From the NCBI GenBank assembly GCA_004292755.1, contig RDXE01000028.1, forward strand, positions 1-64,000: DNA of 64,000 bases, given 5' to 3'. Position 1 is the first letter of the stretch, and every line of letters starts with the position of its first letter. A program made the translations under genes and the position numbers. The notes under the pieces are model-generated. The model was not told the origin of the DNA. It was given only the letters and a program-made list of their open reading frames with translations, and did no database searches. Shown in pieces: positions 43,790 through 52,897 of the stretch. This stretch comes from Alphaproteobacteria bacterium (GTDB lineage Bacteria; Pseudomonadota; Alphaproteobacteria; Elsterales; Elsteraceae).

Positions 43790-45358
43790 TCACCACACCA
43801 CAGCCACGGCCAAACCGGGCACGTCGGTGCCACGATCGCGTCGGGTGGTGCAGGGGCGGAGGATGGTGCGCTGGGCATCCCCTGTCAGGCGGGTGAGGTA
43901 GGCTTCGCTGTGGGTGAAGCGATTGCCGTCATGCAGGGTCCAGTCCGCACCCTCACCTGCTTCGACCGTGAATAGCAGCGCCCCGCCCGGCGCTAGCACA
44001 CGGCGGCACTGGGTGAGGACAGCACCAAGATCGCCCAGGTACACCAGCACGTCAGCCGCCAAGATCAAATCGGCAGACGCGGCTGGCGCCTCGGCGAGCG
44101 CGGTTTCGATATCGCCCTCAACCAAGTGGCGATAGAGGCCGCGCGCACGGGCGCGCAGCAGCATTTGGCCGGACAGATCCACCCCATCGATCACCGCGCC
44201 CAGATCCGCAAAGGCCGCAGCACCCAAGCCGGTGCCACAGCCAAGGTCGAGCACATGAGCTGGCGGCGGTAGCACCAAGTCGCCCCACAGGTCGCGCAGA
44301 ATGGCTGGCGCGCGATAGTCCAGCCGGTCCACCAACTCCCGGTCAAATCGGCCAGCATAATCGTCGAACAGGCGACGGACGAAGGCGGCCGACGCGCGGT
44401 CGGTCACCTCCCCGGTCAACCGCGCGAGCGCCAGACGGGCACCGATGCCATCGGCTGGGTCTTCCACCAGGGCCTGACGCAGCGCCGAGATGGCAGCCGC
44501 GGTATCGCCCAGTGCTTCGTGGGCGGCGGCCCGGGTGGCGCAGGTGAGCGCCCCGTCCGGCAGCGGTGCCAATACGCTCAACGCCGCAGCGGGTTCGCCC
44601 CGCGCAATCTCCACCGCGGCCAAGTCCAGGCGCAGCATCGCCTGATCCGCTGGTGCGGCACTGGTCAACAGATCGGCCAGCAACGACGCCGCGGCGTCAT
44701 AGCGGTGGGCGGCTTTGTGGGCGAGTGCGAGATTGCGCGCCGTGGTGCGATTGTCTGGCTCAGCCCGGTGGGCATGGTCCAAATCATGCGCGGCCTCAGC
44801 AGGAAGGCCGAGAGTCATCAGTGCCGTGCCGCGATTGGCACGCGCGCGCGGATAGTCTGGCCGCAGCGACAGCGCTTGATTGAACGCATCCAAGGCCGCT
44901 TCGGCCAAGCCAACCTCCAGCCGGGCGGAGCCGAGATTGTTCCACAGCTCCGGCTGCTTGGCGCCAGGGGCGGCGCGCTCCAGGAAGGCAACGGCAAGCT
45001 CCAGCCGTCCCCCGGCACGGGCGACGGCTGCCGCCTCGGCCAGCAGCACGGGGTCGCTCAACCCCGCCTCCAACGCGCGGGCATAGACCGGAATGGGGTC
45101 ACCGCCCGCCCCGGCCTCGGCGCGGGCCAGCGCCACCAGCACTGGTACAGCTGCCGGACCATGGGCAAGCGCCTGACGGCAATGGGCCCGTGCCTTCACG
45201 GCTCGTCCCTGCCCCAGCGCGATCAGGCCCAACAGATAGTGCGCGCCTGCGAGAGTTGCTTGACGGCGCAACAGCGCCTCCGCCCGGCGCATCGCCGCAT
45301 CGGGTCGCCCGGCCTCAAACAGCTGGAACGCCGTCTCCAAATCTTGGGCGAGGCTCAC
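43790..45358 (-). CDS. TPR-repeat protein with C-terminal SAM methyltransferase domain
   Basis: A 522-residue protein. Residues 1-310 are helical tetratricopeptide repeats (for example AGAHYLLGLIALGQGRAVKARAHCRQAL, PELWNNLGSARLEVGLAEAALDAFNQALSLRP, RARANRGTALMTLGLPAEAAHDLDHAHRAEP). The remainder is a class I methyltransferase: motif I VLDLGCGTGLGAAAF, VDLSGQMLLRARARGLY, ADLILAADVLVYLGDL and LAPGGALLFTVEAG. This TPR-methyltransferase architecture is common in alphaproteobacteria; substrates are not known. The gene overlaps the aminotransferase upstream by four bases, so they are co-transcribed. Confidence 0.88.
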   Translation of the reverse strand: MSLAQDLETAFQLFEAGRPDAAMRRAEALLRRQATLAGAHYLLGLIALGQGRAVKARAHCRQALAHGPAAVPVLVALARAEAGAGGDPIPVYARALEAGLSDPVLLAEAAAVARAGGRLELAVAFLERAAPGAKQPELWNNLGSARLEVGLAEAALDAFNQALSLRPDYPRARANRGTALMTLGLPAEAAHDLDHAHRAEPDNRTTARNLALAHKAAHRYDAAASLLADLLTSAAPADQAMLRLDLAAVEIARGEPAAALSVLAPLPDGALTCATRAAAHEALGDTAAAISALRQALVEDPADGIGARLALARLTGEVTDRASAAFVRRLFDDYAGRFDRELVDRLDYRAPAILRDLWGDLVLPPPAHVLDLGCGTGLGAAAFADLGAVIDGVDLSGQMLLRARARGLYRHLVEGDIETALAEAPAASADLILAADVLVYLGDLGAVLTQCRRVLAPGGALLFTVEAGEGADWTLHDGNRFTHSEAYLTRLTGDAQRTILRPCTTRRDRGTDVPGLAVAVVW

Positions 45359-46521
45359 GCGCGACCAAACCGTTTGGCGATGCGGGCCACTGCTTCGTCC
45401 AACACCTCATCGCGCTTGGCAAAGCAGAACCGGGCATAGCCGCCGGGTGCGGCGGCACTGGCATAAAAGGCACCGACGGGGATTGCAGCCACGCCAACTT
45501 CTTGGGTGAGGTAGCGGCAGAACGCCTCGTCCGTGCCATCAAAGCCGGTGGAGGCCACGTCAATCGACAGGAAGTAGGTGCCCTCCGCCGGCAGCACGCC
45601 CAGGCCGCAGCGCTCCAACCCCGCGGCCAGCCGGTCGCGCTTGGCCTGCATCTCATCAATCAAGCCGGTGTAGTACTCGTCTGACTGGTTGAGGCCTGCC
45701 GCCACGGCGGCCTGCAGATTGGGCGGCGTGGTGAACACCAGGAATTGGTGCGCACGGGCGATGCGATCAATCAAGGCCGGGGCGGCCGTCAAGTAACCAA
45801 CCTTCCAGCCGGTCAGGCTGAAGGTTTTGCCTGCACTGCCAATCTTGATCGCCCGCTCGGCCATGCCCGGCAGGCTCAAAAGTGGGATGTGCTGGCGACC
45901 ATCAAACAGGATGTGTTCATAAACTTCGTCGCACAGGGCGTAGCAGTCCCACTGCTGCACCAACCGGGCGATCAGCGCCAATTCAGCGGCTGTGAACACC
46001 TTGGCCGAGGGGTTCATTGGCGTGTTGTACAAGATCAACTTGGTCTTGGGCCCAAACGCAGCTGTCAACTCTGCCTCCGGCAGCGACCAGTCCGGTGGAT
46101 TCAGGCGGACTGAGCGCGGAATACCCCCGGCACGGCGGATGATCGGCAGGTAGCTGTCATACAGCGGCTCGATCACCACCACTTCGTCGCCTGGCTCGAT
46201 CAGTGCGAACAAACATGCGGCCAGCGCCTCGGTGGCGCCTGAGGTGACCATGGTTTGCGTGGCCCAATCGACCTCCAACCCATAAAAGCGCCGGTCGTGG
46301 GCCGCCACTGCTTGGCGCAGCTCCGGCAGGCCCAGCATCGGCGGGTATTGGTTCGAGATGTCGGTCAAGGCCGCGGCGGCCGCAGCCACCACCGGGGCCG
46401 GGCCGTTCCCCTCTGGAAAGCCCTGGCCCAGATTGATTGCCCCATGCTCTCGGGCCAAGCGGCTCATCACTTCAAAGATCGTCGTGCCATACTGGGCCAG
46501 CGTGCTGTTGGTCGGCTTCAC
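45355..46521 (-). CDS. Class I/II aminotransferase (YbdL/kynurenine aminotransferase-like)
   Basis: A 388-residue fold type I PLP enzyme. Motifs: NLGQGFPEGNGP, the ISNQYPPMLGLPELRQAVA segment, TSGATEALAACLFALIEPGDEVVV, YNTPMNPSAKVF, CDEVYEHILFDG, and the PLP lysine in IGSAGKTFSLTGWKVGY. Closest by these signatures to methionine or kynurenine-type aminotransferases that use 2-oxo acids. ATG 46521 is the start. It is the upstream member of a two-gene unit with the TPR-methyltransferase and divergent from the 46.7-49.2 kb cassette. Confidence 0.88.
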   Translation of the reverse strand: MKPTNSTLAQYGTTIFEVMSRLAREHGAINLGQGFPEGNGPAPVVAAAAAALTDISNQYPPMLGLPELRQAVAAHDRRFYGLEVDWATQTMVTSGATEALAACLFALIEPGDEVVVIEPLYDSYLPIIRRAGGIPRSVRLNPPDWSLPEAELTAAFGPKTKLILYNTPMNPSAKVFTAAELALIARLVQQWDCYALCDEVYEHILFDGRQHIPLLSLPGMAERAIKIGSAGKTFSLTGWKVGYLTAAPALIDRIARAHQFLVFTTPPNLQAAVAAGLNQSDEYYTGLIDEMQAKRDRLAAGLERCGLGVLPAEGTYFLSIDVASTGFDGTDEAFCRYLTQEVGVAAIPVGAFYASAAAPGGYARFCFAKRDEVLDEAVARIAKRFGRA

Positions 46522-46722
46522 CGCACCCGCTCCTTGTCATCCCACCGCGTGCAAACGGCGGCGGAGGATACCGCAATCCGACACAGGAGCCAGCCCCGAT
46601 GGCGGGGGGAAGATCGGGTGGCCTTGCGCAGAGGTACACGCTACGCTAGTTGATGTGCGGCGTGTGACAGCAACCGGATTCTCAGAGGTGCCGTTTTATC
46701 AATTTCAGAGGGTAACGACGCC

Positions 46723-48048
46723 ATGACACAGCCCGCATTGAAGCCACTGTGCTTTGTGTTGATGCCGTTCGGAAACAAGCTCAGTGCAACCGGGGCCACA
46801 GTTGATTTTGACGCCGTGTATCAGGACGTGTTCCGCCCTGCGATCGAGGCTGCGGGGCTAGAGCCGTTGCGGGCGGACGAGGAGTTGGCGGGCGGTGTGA
46901 TCCATCGCGCGATGTTTGAGCGGCTGATCTTGTGTGACTATGCCCTGGCTGATCTCACCACGGCCAACGCCAATGTGTTCTATGAATTGGGGGTGAGGCA
47001 CGCCACCAAACGGCACACCACAGTGCTGACCTTCGCCAAGGACCAAGGCCAGCTACCCTTCGACGTCGCCTCTCTGCGCGCCACGCCCTACAGTCTTGGG
47101 GCCGACGGCGCGCCAAGCGATGTGGCTGCCGCCCGCGCCGCCTTGACCGAACGTCTGCGAGCAGCGCAGGAGCCCTCTGTCGACAGCCCGCTCTATCAAC
47201 TGATCGACAGCTATCCAGACCTCGGCCACACCAGCACCGATACGTTCCGCGACCGGGTTCGCTATGCGCAAGGCGCGAAAGACGCCCTCGCCACGGCGCG
47301 GCGCAAGGGGATGGACGCTGTGCGCGCGGTGGAGGCGGAGTTCGCCGCGCCGCTCGCCACTGTCGACCCAGCGGTGCTGATCGATCTGATGCTGTCCTAT
47401 CGCGCCGTCTCTGCCTGGGCCGACATGGTGCGGGTGGCAGACGCGATGACGCGCCCCCTTGCCACCTCCGTGATGGTGCAGGAGCAACTTGCCCTCGCCC
47501 TCAATCGGATGGGAGAGCGGGACCGGGCCGAAAACGTGATTGAGGCGTTGATCGCAAGGCGCGGCCCCAGCAGTGAGAGCTACGGCATCCTGGGCCGCAT
47601 CCGGAAGGACCAGTGGGAAGACGCGCACAAGGCGGGCCAGAGCCTGAAGGCCAAGGGTCTGCTGGAGCGCGCCATAGCCGCCTACCGCCTGGGCTTTGAG
47701 GCAGACTGGCGCGACGCGTACCCCGGCATCAACGCCCTCACCCTGATGACTCTGCACGGCGGGATGGAGAGCGACATCCAGGCGCTTGTTCCCGTCGTGC
47801 GCTATGCTGTCGAGCGAAAAATCGCAGCCGGTCGCCCCGACGATTGGGACCACGCCACGCTGGTGGAGCTGGCCGTCATCGCGGCCGATCGCACCCGCGC
47901 CGCAAACGCCCTCGCGGCCGCCCTCGCCTGCCAGACCGAGCCCTGGATGCGCGAAACCACCGCCCGCAACCTCCGCCTCCTCCGCAACGCCCCGGACCGA
48001 GAGGCTGAGACAGGGTGGGTGGATGAGCTGATTGGGGAGTTGGGATGA
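46723..48048 (+). CDS. NDRT-like/TRAFs-binding-domain protein, putative conflict or signalling component
   Basis: A 441-residue soluble protein. Residues 9-110 form a Rossmann-like nucleoside deoxyribosyltransferase-type module: VLMPFG (12-17), LRADEELAGGVIHRAMFERL, YALADLT (73-79) and NVFYELGVRHA with Glu88 at the position of the family's catalytic glutamate. The remainder is alpha-helical with TPR-like repeats (VMVQEQLALALNRMGERDRAENVIEALI, SYGILGRIRKDQWEDA, GLLERAIAAYRLGFEADWRDAYPGINALTL), matching the bacterial TRAFs-binding/DUF4071-type region known from ASK kinases. The base composition is normal for the window. ATGA overlap couples it to a second protein with the same module. Nucleotide cleavage or sensing is inference. 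Confidence 0.72.
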   Translation: MTQPALKPLCFVLMPFGNKLSATGATVDFDAVYQDVFRPAIEAAGLEPLRADEELAGGVIHRAMFERLILCDYALADLTTANANVFYELGVRHATKRHTTVLTFAKDQGQLPFDVASLRATPYSLGADGAPSDVAAARAALTERLRAAQEPSVDSPLYQLIDSYPDLGHTSTDTFRDRVRYAQGAKDALATARRKGMDAVRAVEAEFAAPLATVDPAVLIDLMLSYRAVSAWADMVRVADAMTRPLATSVMVQEQLALALNRMGERDRAENVIEALIARRGPSSESYGILGRIRKDQWEDAHKAGQSLKAKGLLERAIAAYRLGFEADWRDAYPGINALTLMTLHGGMESDIQALVPVVRYAVERKIAAGRPDDWDHATLVELAVIAADRTRAANALAAALACQTEPWMRETTARNLRLLRNAPDREAETGWVDELIGELG

Positions 48049-49016
48049 TGAGAAATGTTGAAAGAGTATCTTGCCCAGTTTGCGAAACGACCGAAAACAC
48101 AGGATTGGGATCGAGTGCCTCAGGCTTGGGGGACCATGGAAACGCACTCTTAGTCGATTGCACAAGATGCGGAGACTTTTCGGTGCAGCCGGGTATATTA
48201 AGAATGTTTCTTAGTCGTCATAGCCATTTAGAATTTCTAAGGTATTTTCTTTCATACCGCATTAGGAGTGTTTTTGATCGGAAACAAGAACGTGTTAAAA
48301 TTGATGAAGCGTTCTTACAAGACAGTCTTTCTATCGAATTTCCAGATTTTGATCACCAGATGCACAACACCCTCCTATATATTGGAAATCATTCTCCAAA
48401 ACCTGGACATGTCGTTGAGATGAAAGATACACTACAAGGCGGAATCATTGGGACAAAGACAGGAAGTAGCTTCACTGTCATCATCGAATGGCTAATGGAG
48501 GAAAAATTAATACAAGAGACATCAAGGATGAATTACCGCTTAACACTCTCAGGATGGAAAAGATACGTTGATCTAAAGACGAAATTCTCCCTGTCAGAAA
48601 ACGCCTTCATTGCTATGAAATTTGGAGATGAAGAATTCGACAAGTTCGTTGATAAGCACATGCGCAGAGCAGTCGCACAAACGGGTTACCAATTAAAACG
48701 AGCAGATGACCAACAGAAGGCTGGGTTGATCGATGCTCAAATGCGGCTGGACATCAAGAACGCGCGGTTCGTTATTGCGGACCTTACGCATGGGAGTCAC
48801 GGCGCCTACTGGGAAGCTGGATATGCTGAAGGACTTGGGAAACCGGTGATCTACACCTGCCGCGCAGATGTTTTTGAGAAAGAAAATGGGACCCACTTCG
48901 ATACCAATCACCACGTTACGATCAAGTGGTCCTACAATGATCCAAAACCAGCGATGGACAGGCTAAAAGCGACGATCCGCTACACAATTCCCGAGGCAAA
49001 GCAGCATGACAATTAG
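48045..49016 (+). CDS. Zinc-ribbon protein with C-terminal NDRT-like module, on A+T-rich DNA
   Basis: A 323-residue protein. Four cysteines (10, 13, 39, 42; CPVC...CTRC) make an N-terminal zinc ribbon. Residues 60-180 are helical with a winged-helix-like stretch (FTVIIEWLMEEKLIQET, YRLTLSGWKRYVDL). Residues 187-315 repeat the module of the preceding gene: AFIAMKFG (187-194), KRADDQQKAGLIDAQM, FVIADLT (242-248) and AYWEAGYAEGLGKPVIY with Glu257 in the catalytic-glutamate position. The DNA is far poorer in G+C than neighbours (21 of 60 at 48241-48300), suggesting recent transfer. The start overlaps the preceding stop. A DNA- or RNA-binding sensor with a nucleotide-handling domain is plausible. 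Confidence 0.75.
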   Translation: MMRNVERVSCPVCETTENTGLGSSASGLGDHGNALLVDCTRCGDFSVQPGILRMFLSRHSHLEFLRYFLSYRIRSVFDRKQERVKIDEAFLQDSLSIEFPDFDHQMHNTLLYIGNHSPKPGHVVEMKDTLQGGIIGTKTGSSFTVIIEWLMEEKLIQETSRMNYRLTLSGWKRYVDLKTKFSLSENAFIAMKFGDEEFDKFVDKHMRRAVAQTGYQLKRADDQQKAGLIDAQMRLDIKNARFVIADLTHGSHGAYWEAGYAEGLGKPVIYTCRADVFEKENGTHFDTNHHVTIKWSYNDPKPAMDRLKATIRYTIPEAKQHDN

Positions 49017-49161
49017 CGAAACCAGCGCCGCAGCGGTCCTGGCACTCCTGTGCCGAATTGACCAGCGATTGGACCATTTGGAAGACCTGCTGGCGGTACA
49101 ATCCAATCAGCTTCAGCGACTGGAGGCAGTTCTGGGCCTAACGGGCTCAGAACCAGCCTAA
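49006..49161 (+). CDS. Small coiled-coil ORF ending the cassette
   Basis: A 51-residue frame begins at an ATG 11 bases before the end of the zinc-ribbon gene and ends at TAA 49161. It encodes a hydrophilic helix with a heptad-like pattern (RIDQRLDHLEDLLAVQS, NQLQRLEAVLGL). The overlap continues the coupling seen between the first two genes, but there is no clear Shine-Dalgarno sequence, and the 3' end overlaps the convergent acetyltransferase by 15 bases. It could be a small partner protein or a chance frame. Confidence 0.45.
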   Translation: MTISETSAAAVLALLCRIDQRLDHLEDLLAVQSNQLQRLEAVLGLTGSEPA

Positions 49162-49725
49162 CCCCCCCCACCCAAGCAACGGCACCGTCTCGTCGCGCCA
49201 CGCCACGGTGGTGCGCACGGTGAAGCCACAGCGTTCGGCGAGGCGGTGGGAGGGGTGGTTGTCGGTGGCGATCAGAGCGAGCGCGCGCACGCCGCCGAAG
49301 CACGGATGCGCGGTCAGGTGGGTTGCGGCCCAGCCAAGGGCGAGGGTCAGGGCTTCTCGGGCGAAGCCGTGGCCGTGGGCCGCGGGTAGGAAGGCCCAGC
49401 CAGCTTCGGCGATGCCCGCGATGCTGGGGGTGGTGGTGCGCTTGAAGTCAGCAAAGCCAAGATCGCCCAGATAACGACCCGTCGCCCGCTCCTCCACTGC
49501 CCAATACCCGTAGCCCAGCAGTGGCCACAGGCCGCGATAGCGCAGCAGGCGCGCCCAACTCTCGGTCGGGGTGGAGGGGGTGCCGCTGATGTGGCGCACG
49601 ACAACGGGGTCGGCCCACAGGGCGGTGACATCCGGCCAATCCTCCGGCCGATGGCCGCGCAATCGCAAGCGGTCGCTGGTCAGGATTGGCGGCTCGGTCA
49701 GGGCGGGGGTGGGATCGGGGGGCAT
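49147..49725 (-). CDS. GNAT N-acetyltransferase (RimJ/RimL type)
   Basis: A 192-residue GCN5-related acetyltransferase that transfers acetyl from acetyl-CoA to an amine. TSDRLRLRGHRPEDWPDV opens the fold, YWAVEERATGRYLGDLGFADF and AEAGWAFLPAAHGHGFAREALTLALGWAA contain the acetyl-CoA binding loop, and IATDNHPSHRLAERCGFT the C-terminal part typical of RimJ/RimL-like enzymes. It lies 3 bases downstream of putA on the same strand and is probably transcribed with it. Substrate unknown. Confidence 0.85.
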   Translation of the reverse strand: MPPDPTPALTEPPILTSDRLRLRGHRPEDWPDVTALWADPVVVRHISGTPSTPTESWARLLRYRGLWPLLGYGYWAVEERATGRYLGDLGFADFKRTTTPSIAGIAEAGWAFLPAAHGHGFAREALTLALGWAATHLTAHPCFGGVRALALIATDNHPSHRLAERCGFTVRTTVAWRDETVPLLGWGGLGWF

Positions 49726-49728
49726 CGC

Positions 49729-52700
49729 CTAGTCCTCCCCCTCCGCCAGCAAGGTCGCATTGCCACCCGCAGCCGCTGTGTTGGTGGTGATCACTTGCTC
49801 CAACGCCAAGCGCTTCAGGTACGACGGCCCGCCCGCCTTCGGCCCTGTGCCAGACAAGCCAGAACCACCGAATGGCTGCGTGCCAACCACCGCCCCGATC
49901 ATCGAGCGGTTGACGTAGAGGTTACCCACCTGCACCCGCTCGCGCACGGCGTCGACTGTGCCTGCGATCCGGCTGTGAACCCCCAGGGTCAGGCCATAGC
50001 CCGTGCTGGCAATCGCGTCGATCACCTGGGTCAGCCGCTCCGCCCGCCACCGCACCACATGCAGCACGGGGCCAAACACCTCCGCCGTCAAATCCTGCAC
50101 CCGGTCCAGGCGGACAATCGCGGGGCCAACAAAGTGCCCCTGAACTGGCGCTGCGGCCTGCCACACCAGACGACCCGCCGCGCGACACTCCGCCAGATAG
50201 GCATCGATGCTGGCCTTTGCCTCGGCATCGATCACCGGGCCGATATGGGTGGCGGGGTTGCGCGGATCGCCCAGCGCCAACTCCTGTGCCGCCCCCTGGA
50301 TCAGCGCCAGCATGCCATCGGCAACATCCTCCTGCACGCACAGCAACCGCAACGCAGAGCAGCGTTGACCCGCACTGCGGAAGGCCGAGGTCAACACATC
50401 ATCGGCCACTTGCTCGGCCAGCGCAGTCGCATCGACGATCATGGCGTTCAGGCCACCGGTCTCGGCAATCAGCGGCACAATCGGGCCAGACTTCGCGGCC
50501 AGCGCGCGGTTGATCCGCCATGCTGTCTCGGTCGAGCCGGTGAATACAACAGCCGCTGTGGCCGGATGCTCCACCAGCGCCGCCCCAACTGCCCCATCCC
50601 CTGGCAGCAGATGCAGGGCGGAGGTGGGCACACCCGCGCGATGCAGCAAGGCGACCGCCGCCGCGGCAATCAGCGGTGTTTGCTCGGCTGGTTTTGCCAC
50701 CACGGCATTGCCCGCCGCCAGCGCGGCCGCCACTTGCCCCAGGAAGATCGCGAGCGGAAAGTTCCAGGGCGAGATCGCCACCACCACCCCGCGCCCGCGA
50801 TGAAGCAGCAGGTTCTCCTCCCCTGTCGGGCCGGGCAAACGCTCCACCTGCCCGAGGCTGGTTTCCGCCTCGTGGGCGTAGTAGCGCAGGAAATCAATGG
50901 CTTCGCGCAACTCGCCCAGCGCATCGTCCAGGGTTTTGCCTGCTTCCGCTTGTAACAGCGCCAGAAGAGGGCCGCGCTCTGCCTGCAGCAGGTCCGCGGC
51001 TTGGCGCAAGATGGCGGCACGTCGGGTGATCGGCGTGCGATCCCACCCAGGGAAACCGCGAACGGCGGCCGCCATCGCGGTCGCGGCATCGGCTGCGCGC
51101 GCTTCCACCACGGTGCCAACCACCAGCGCCGGATCAAACGGGGCGACCACGGCGCGGCTGCTGCCGGGCAACGGGTTTCCGGCGACCAGGGGCTCAGCCC
51201 TGCTGGTCTTTGGCGCCGCTGCCACCTCCACCAGCAGGCGGGAGAGGGCGGTGTGGTCGCCAAACTCCACCCCGTCAGCTGCCGCGCGGGAGGCACCATA
51301 AAGCGCCGTCGGCGGACCCAGGCGCTTCGCCCTGATCCCACCGGTGTGGATGGCGGCCAGAGCCGGCTGTACCAACTGCGCCGGTGGCACGGCGGGATCG
51401 GCAGCGACAGCGACAAAGCTGGAATTGGCGCCATTCTCCAGCAAGCGCCGCACCAGATAGGCCAACAAATCGCGATGGCCGCCGACGGGGGCATAAACCC
51501 GGACCGCGGAGTCCGGTCGATCCTGGCGCAGGCGGCGATACAGCGCCTCGCCCATGCCATGCAGGCGCTGGAACTCAAACCCGCCCGTGGAGCCTGCAAG
51601 CTCCAACACCTCCGCCACTGTGCGGGCATTGTGGGTGGCGAACTGTGGGTAGAGCCGCGGGCGCAGCGCCAACAGCCGCCGCGCCGCTGCCAGATAGGCA
51701 ACGTCCGTCACCGGCTTGCGGGTCCACACTGGATAGTCGGCAAGGCCGCGTTCCTGCGCGCGCTTCACCTCCGTATCCCAATACGCGCCCTTGACCAGGC
51801 GCAACATCAGGCGGCGATCAAACTGCTCGGCCAGCGCTGCCATATGCTCCACCACTGGCAGCACGCGCTTGTGATAGGCCTGGATTGCGATGCCAAAGCC
51901 GCTCCACCCGGCAAGACTGGGGTCGGCCAGGGTTTTGCCAATCACCTGGAGGGAGAGTTCCAGGCGATCCGCCTCCTCCGCATCGATGGTGAAGTTCAAG
52001 TCAGCCGCACGCGCCAGCCGGGCGAGGTCCACCACCCGCGGCACCAAGTCCGCCAGCACGCGTGCCGCCCCAACCGCCTCGTAGCGCGGATGCAGCGCGG
52101 ACAGCTTAACGGAGATACCAGCACGCGCAGGCAGGGAACTGGTCCCCGCCCGTCGCCCGATCGCCAGGATGGCGTGACGATAGGCTTCGAAATAGCGATG
52201 GGCGTCCTCGGCCGAGCGTGCGCCCTCGCCCAGCATGTCAAAGGAATGGCGCACGCCTTGACGCTCCGCCTCGGCCGCACGGTCGAGGGCGGCGTCAATC
52301 GTCTCGCCCAACACAAAGTGATCGGCCATCGCGCGCATCGCCTGCCGGGTGGCGACCCGCACAGCTGGCAGCCCTAGGCGCTTGACCACACCCGCGATCA
52401 GGCTCGACGGTGTTTCACCGGGATGGATCAGCCGAGCCGTCAAGCCCAGCGCCCAGGCGGAGGCGGAGACCAGCAGCGCGTCGCCCTTGGGTTCATGGTG
52501 AACCCAGTCACCCTGGCCCAGCTTGTCTTCCAGAAACCGATTGGCCGTGGCGGCATCTGGCACCCGCAGCAGGGCCTCGGCCAGCATCATCAGCGCCAAG
52601 CCTTCCCGCGTGCTGAGCGAATAGGCGCGCAGCACATCTTCCACCCCACCCATGACGCTGGCATCGGCGCGGATCGCCTCAATCAAGCCCGTGGCGGTGG

Positions 52701-52827
52701 CCTGAATGCGCGCCTCGGCTGCGGCGTCAAAGCTGGCCGCGGCTGCCAGCGCAGGCACCAAGGCCTCATCCGGCGGGCAGTAAGCGGCTTGGAAGACAGG
52801 CAGCGCACTCGACAGCGGTGATGACAT
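49729..52827 (-). CDS. putA: Bifunctional proline dehydrogenase/P5C dehydrogenase
   Basis: A 1032-residue enzyme that oxidises proline to glutamate in two steps with substrate channelling. Residues of about 190-480 are the FAD-binding proline dehydrogenase barrel (SVKLSALHPRYEA, LNFTIDAEEADRLELSL, MLRLVKGAYWDTEVKRAQERGL, FATHNARTVAEVLEL, EFQRLHGMGEALY). Residues of about 540-1015 are the NAD-dependent aldehyde dehydrogenase, with ISPWNFPLAIFLGQ, VFTGSTETAW, LIAETGGLNAMIV and the catalytic Cys in RSAGQRCSALRLL. The DNA-binding ribbon-helix-helix of enteric PutA is absent. GGGAGGG precedes ATG 52827. A LysR gene sits directly upstream. Confidence 0.95.
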   Translation of the reverse strand: MSSPLSSALPVFQAAYCPPDEALVPALAAAASFDAAAEARIQATATGLIEAIRADASVMGGVEDVLRAYSLSTREGLALMMLAEALLRVPDAATANRFLEDKLGQGDWVHHEPKGDALLVSASAWALGLTARLIHPGETPSSLIAGVVKRLGLPAVRVATRQAMRAMADHFVLGETIDAALDRAAEAERQGVRHSFDMLGEGARSAEDAHRYFEAYRHAILAIGRRAGTSSLPARAGISVKLSALHPRYEAVGAARVLADLVPRVVDLARLARAADLNFTIDAEEADRLELSLQVIGKTLADPSLAGWSGFGIAIQAYHKRVLPVVEHMAALAEQFDRRLMLRLVKGAYWDTEVKRAQERGLADYPVWTRKPVTDVAYLAAARRLLALRPRLYPQFATHNARTVAEVLELAGSTGGFEFQRLHGMGEALYRRLRQDRPDSAVRVYAPVGGHRDLLAYLVRRLLENGANSSFVAVAADPAVPPAQLVQPALAAIHTGGIRAKRLGPPTALYGASRAAADGVEFGDHTALSRLLVEVAAAPKTSRAEPLVAGNPLPGSSRAVVAPFDPALVVGTVVEARAADAATAMAAAVRGFPGWDRTPITRRAAILRQAADLLQAERGPLLALLQAEAGKTLDDALGELREAIDFLRYYAHEAETSLGQVERLPGPTGEENLLLHRGRGVVVAISPWNFPLAIFLGQVAAALAAGNAVVAKPAEQTPLIAAAAVALLHRAGVPTSALHLLPGDGAVGAALVEHPATAAVVFTGSTETAWRINRALAAKSGPIVPLIAETGGLNAMIVDATALAEQVADDVLTSAFRSAGQRCSALRLLCVQEDVADGMLALIQGAAQELALGDPRNPATHIGPVIDAEAKASIDAYLAECRAAGRLVWQAAAPVQGHFVGPAIVRLDRVQDLTAEVFGPVLHVVRWRAERLTQVIDAIASTGYGLTLGVHSRIAGTVDAVRERVQVGNLYVNRSMIGAVVGTQPFGGSGLSGTGPKAGGPSYLKRLALEQVITTNTAAAGGNATLLAEGED

Positions 52828-52897
52828 GGTGTGTTCCCTCCCGCCCGGACACCTAAGCCATCGCCCGCGATTTGGACAGAGTGGTTTGCCAGCGCTG

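Noticed and set aside
49591-52377. Two long plus-strand frames (454 and 458 codons) antisense to putA
   Set aside because: Both are shadows of a complete proline dehydrogenase/P5C dehydrogenase frame.
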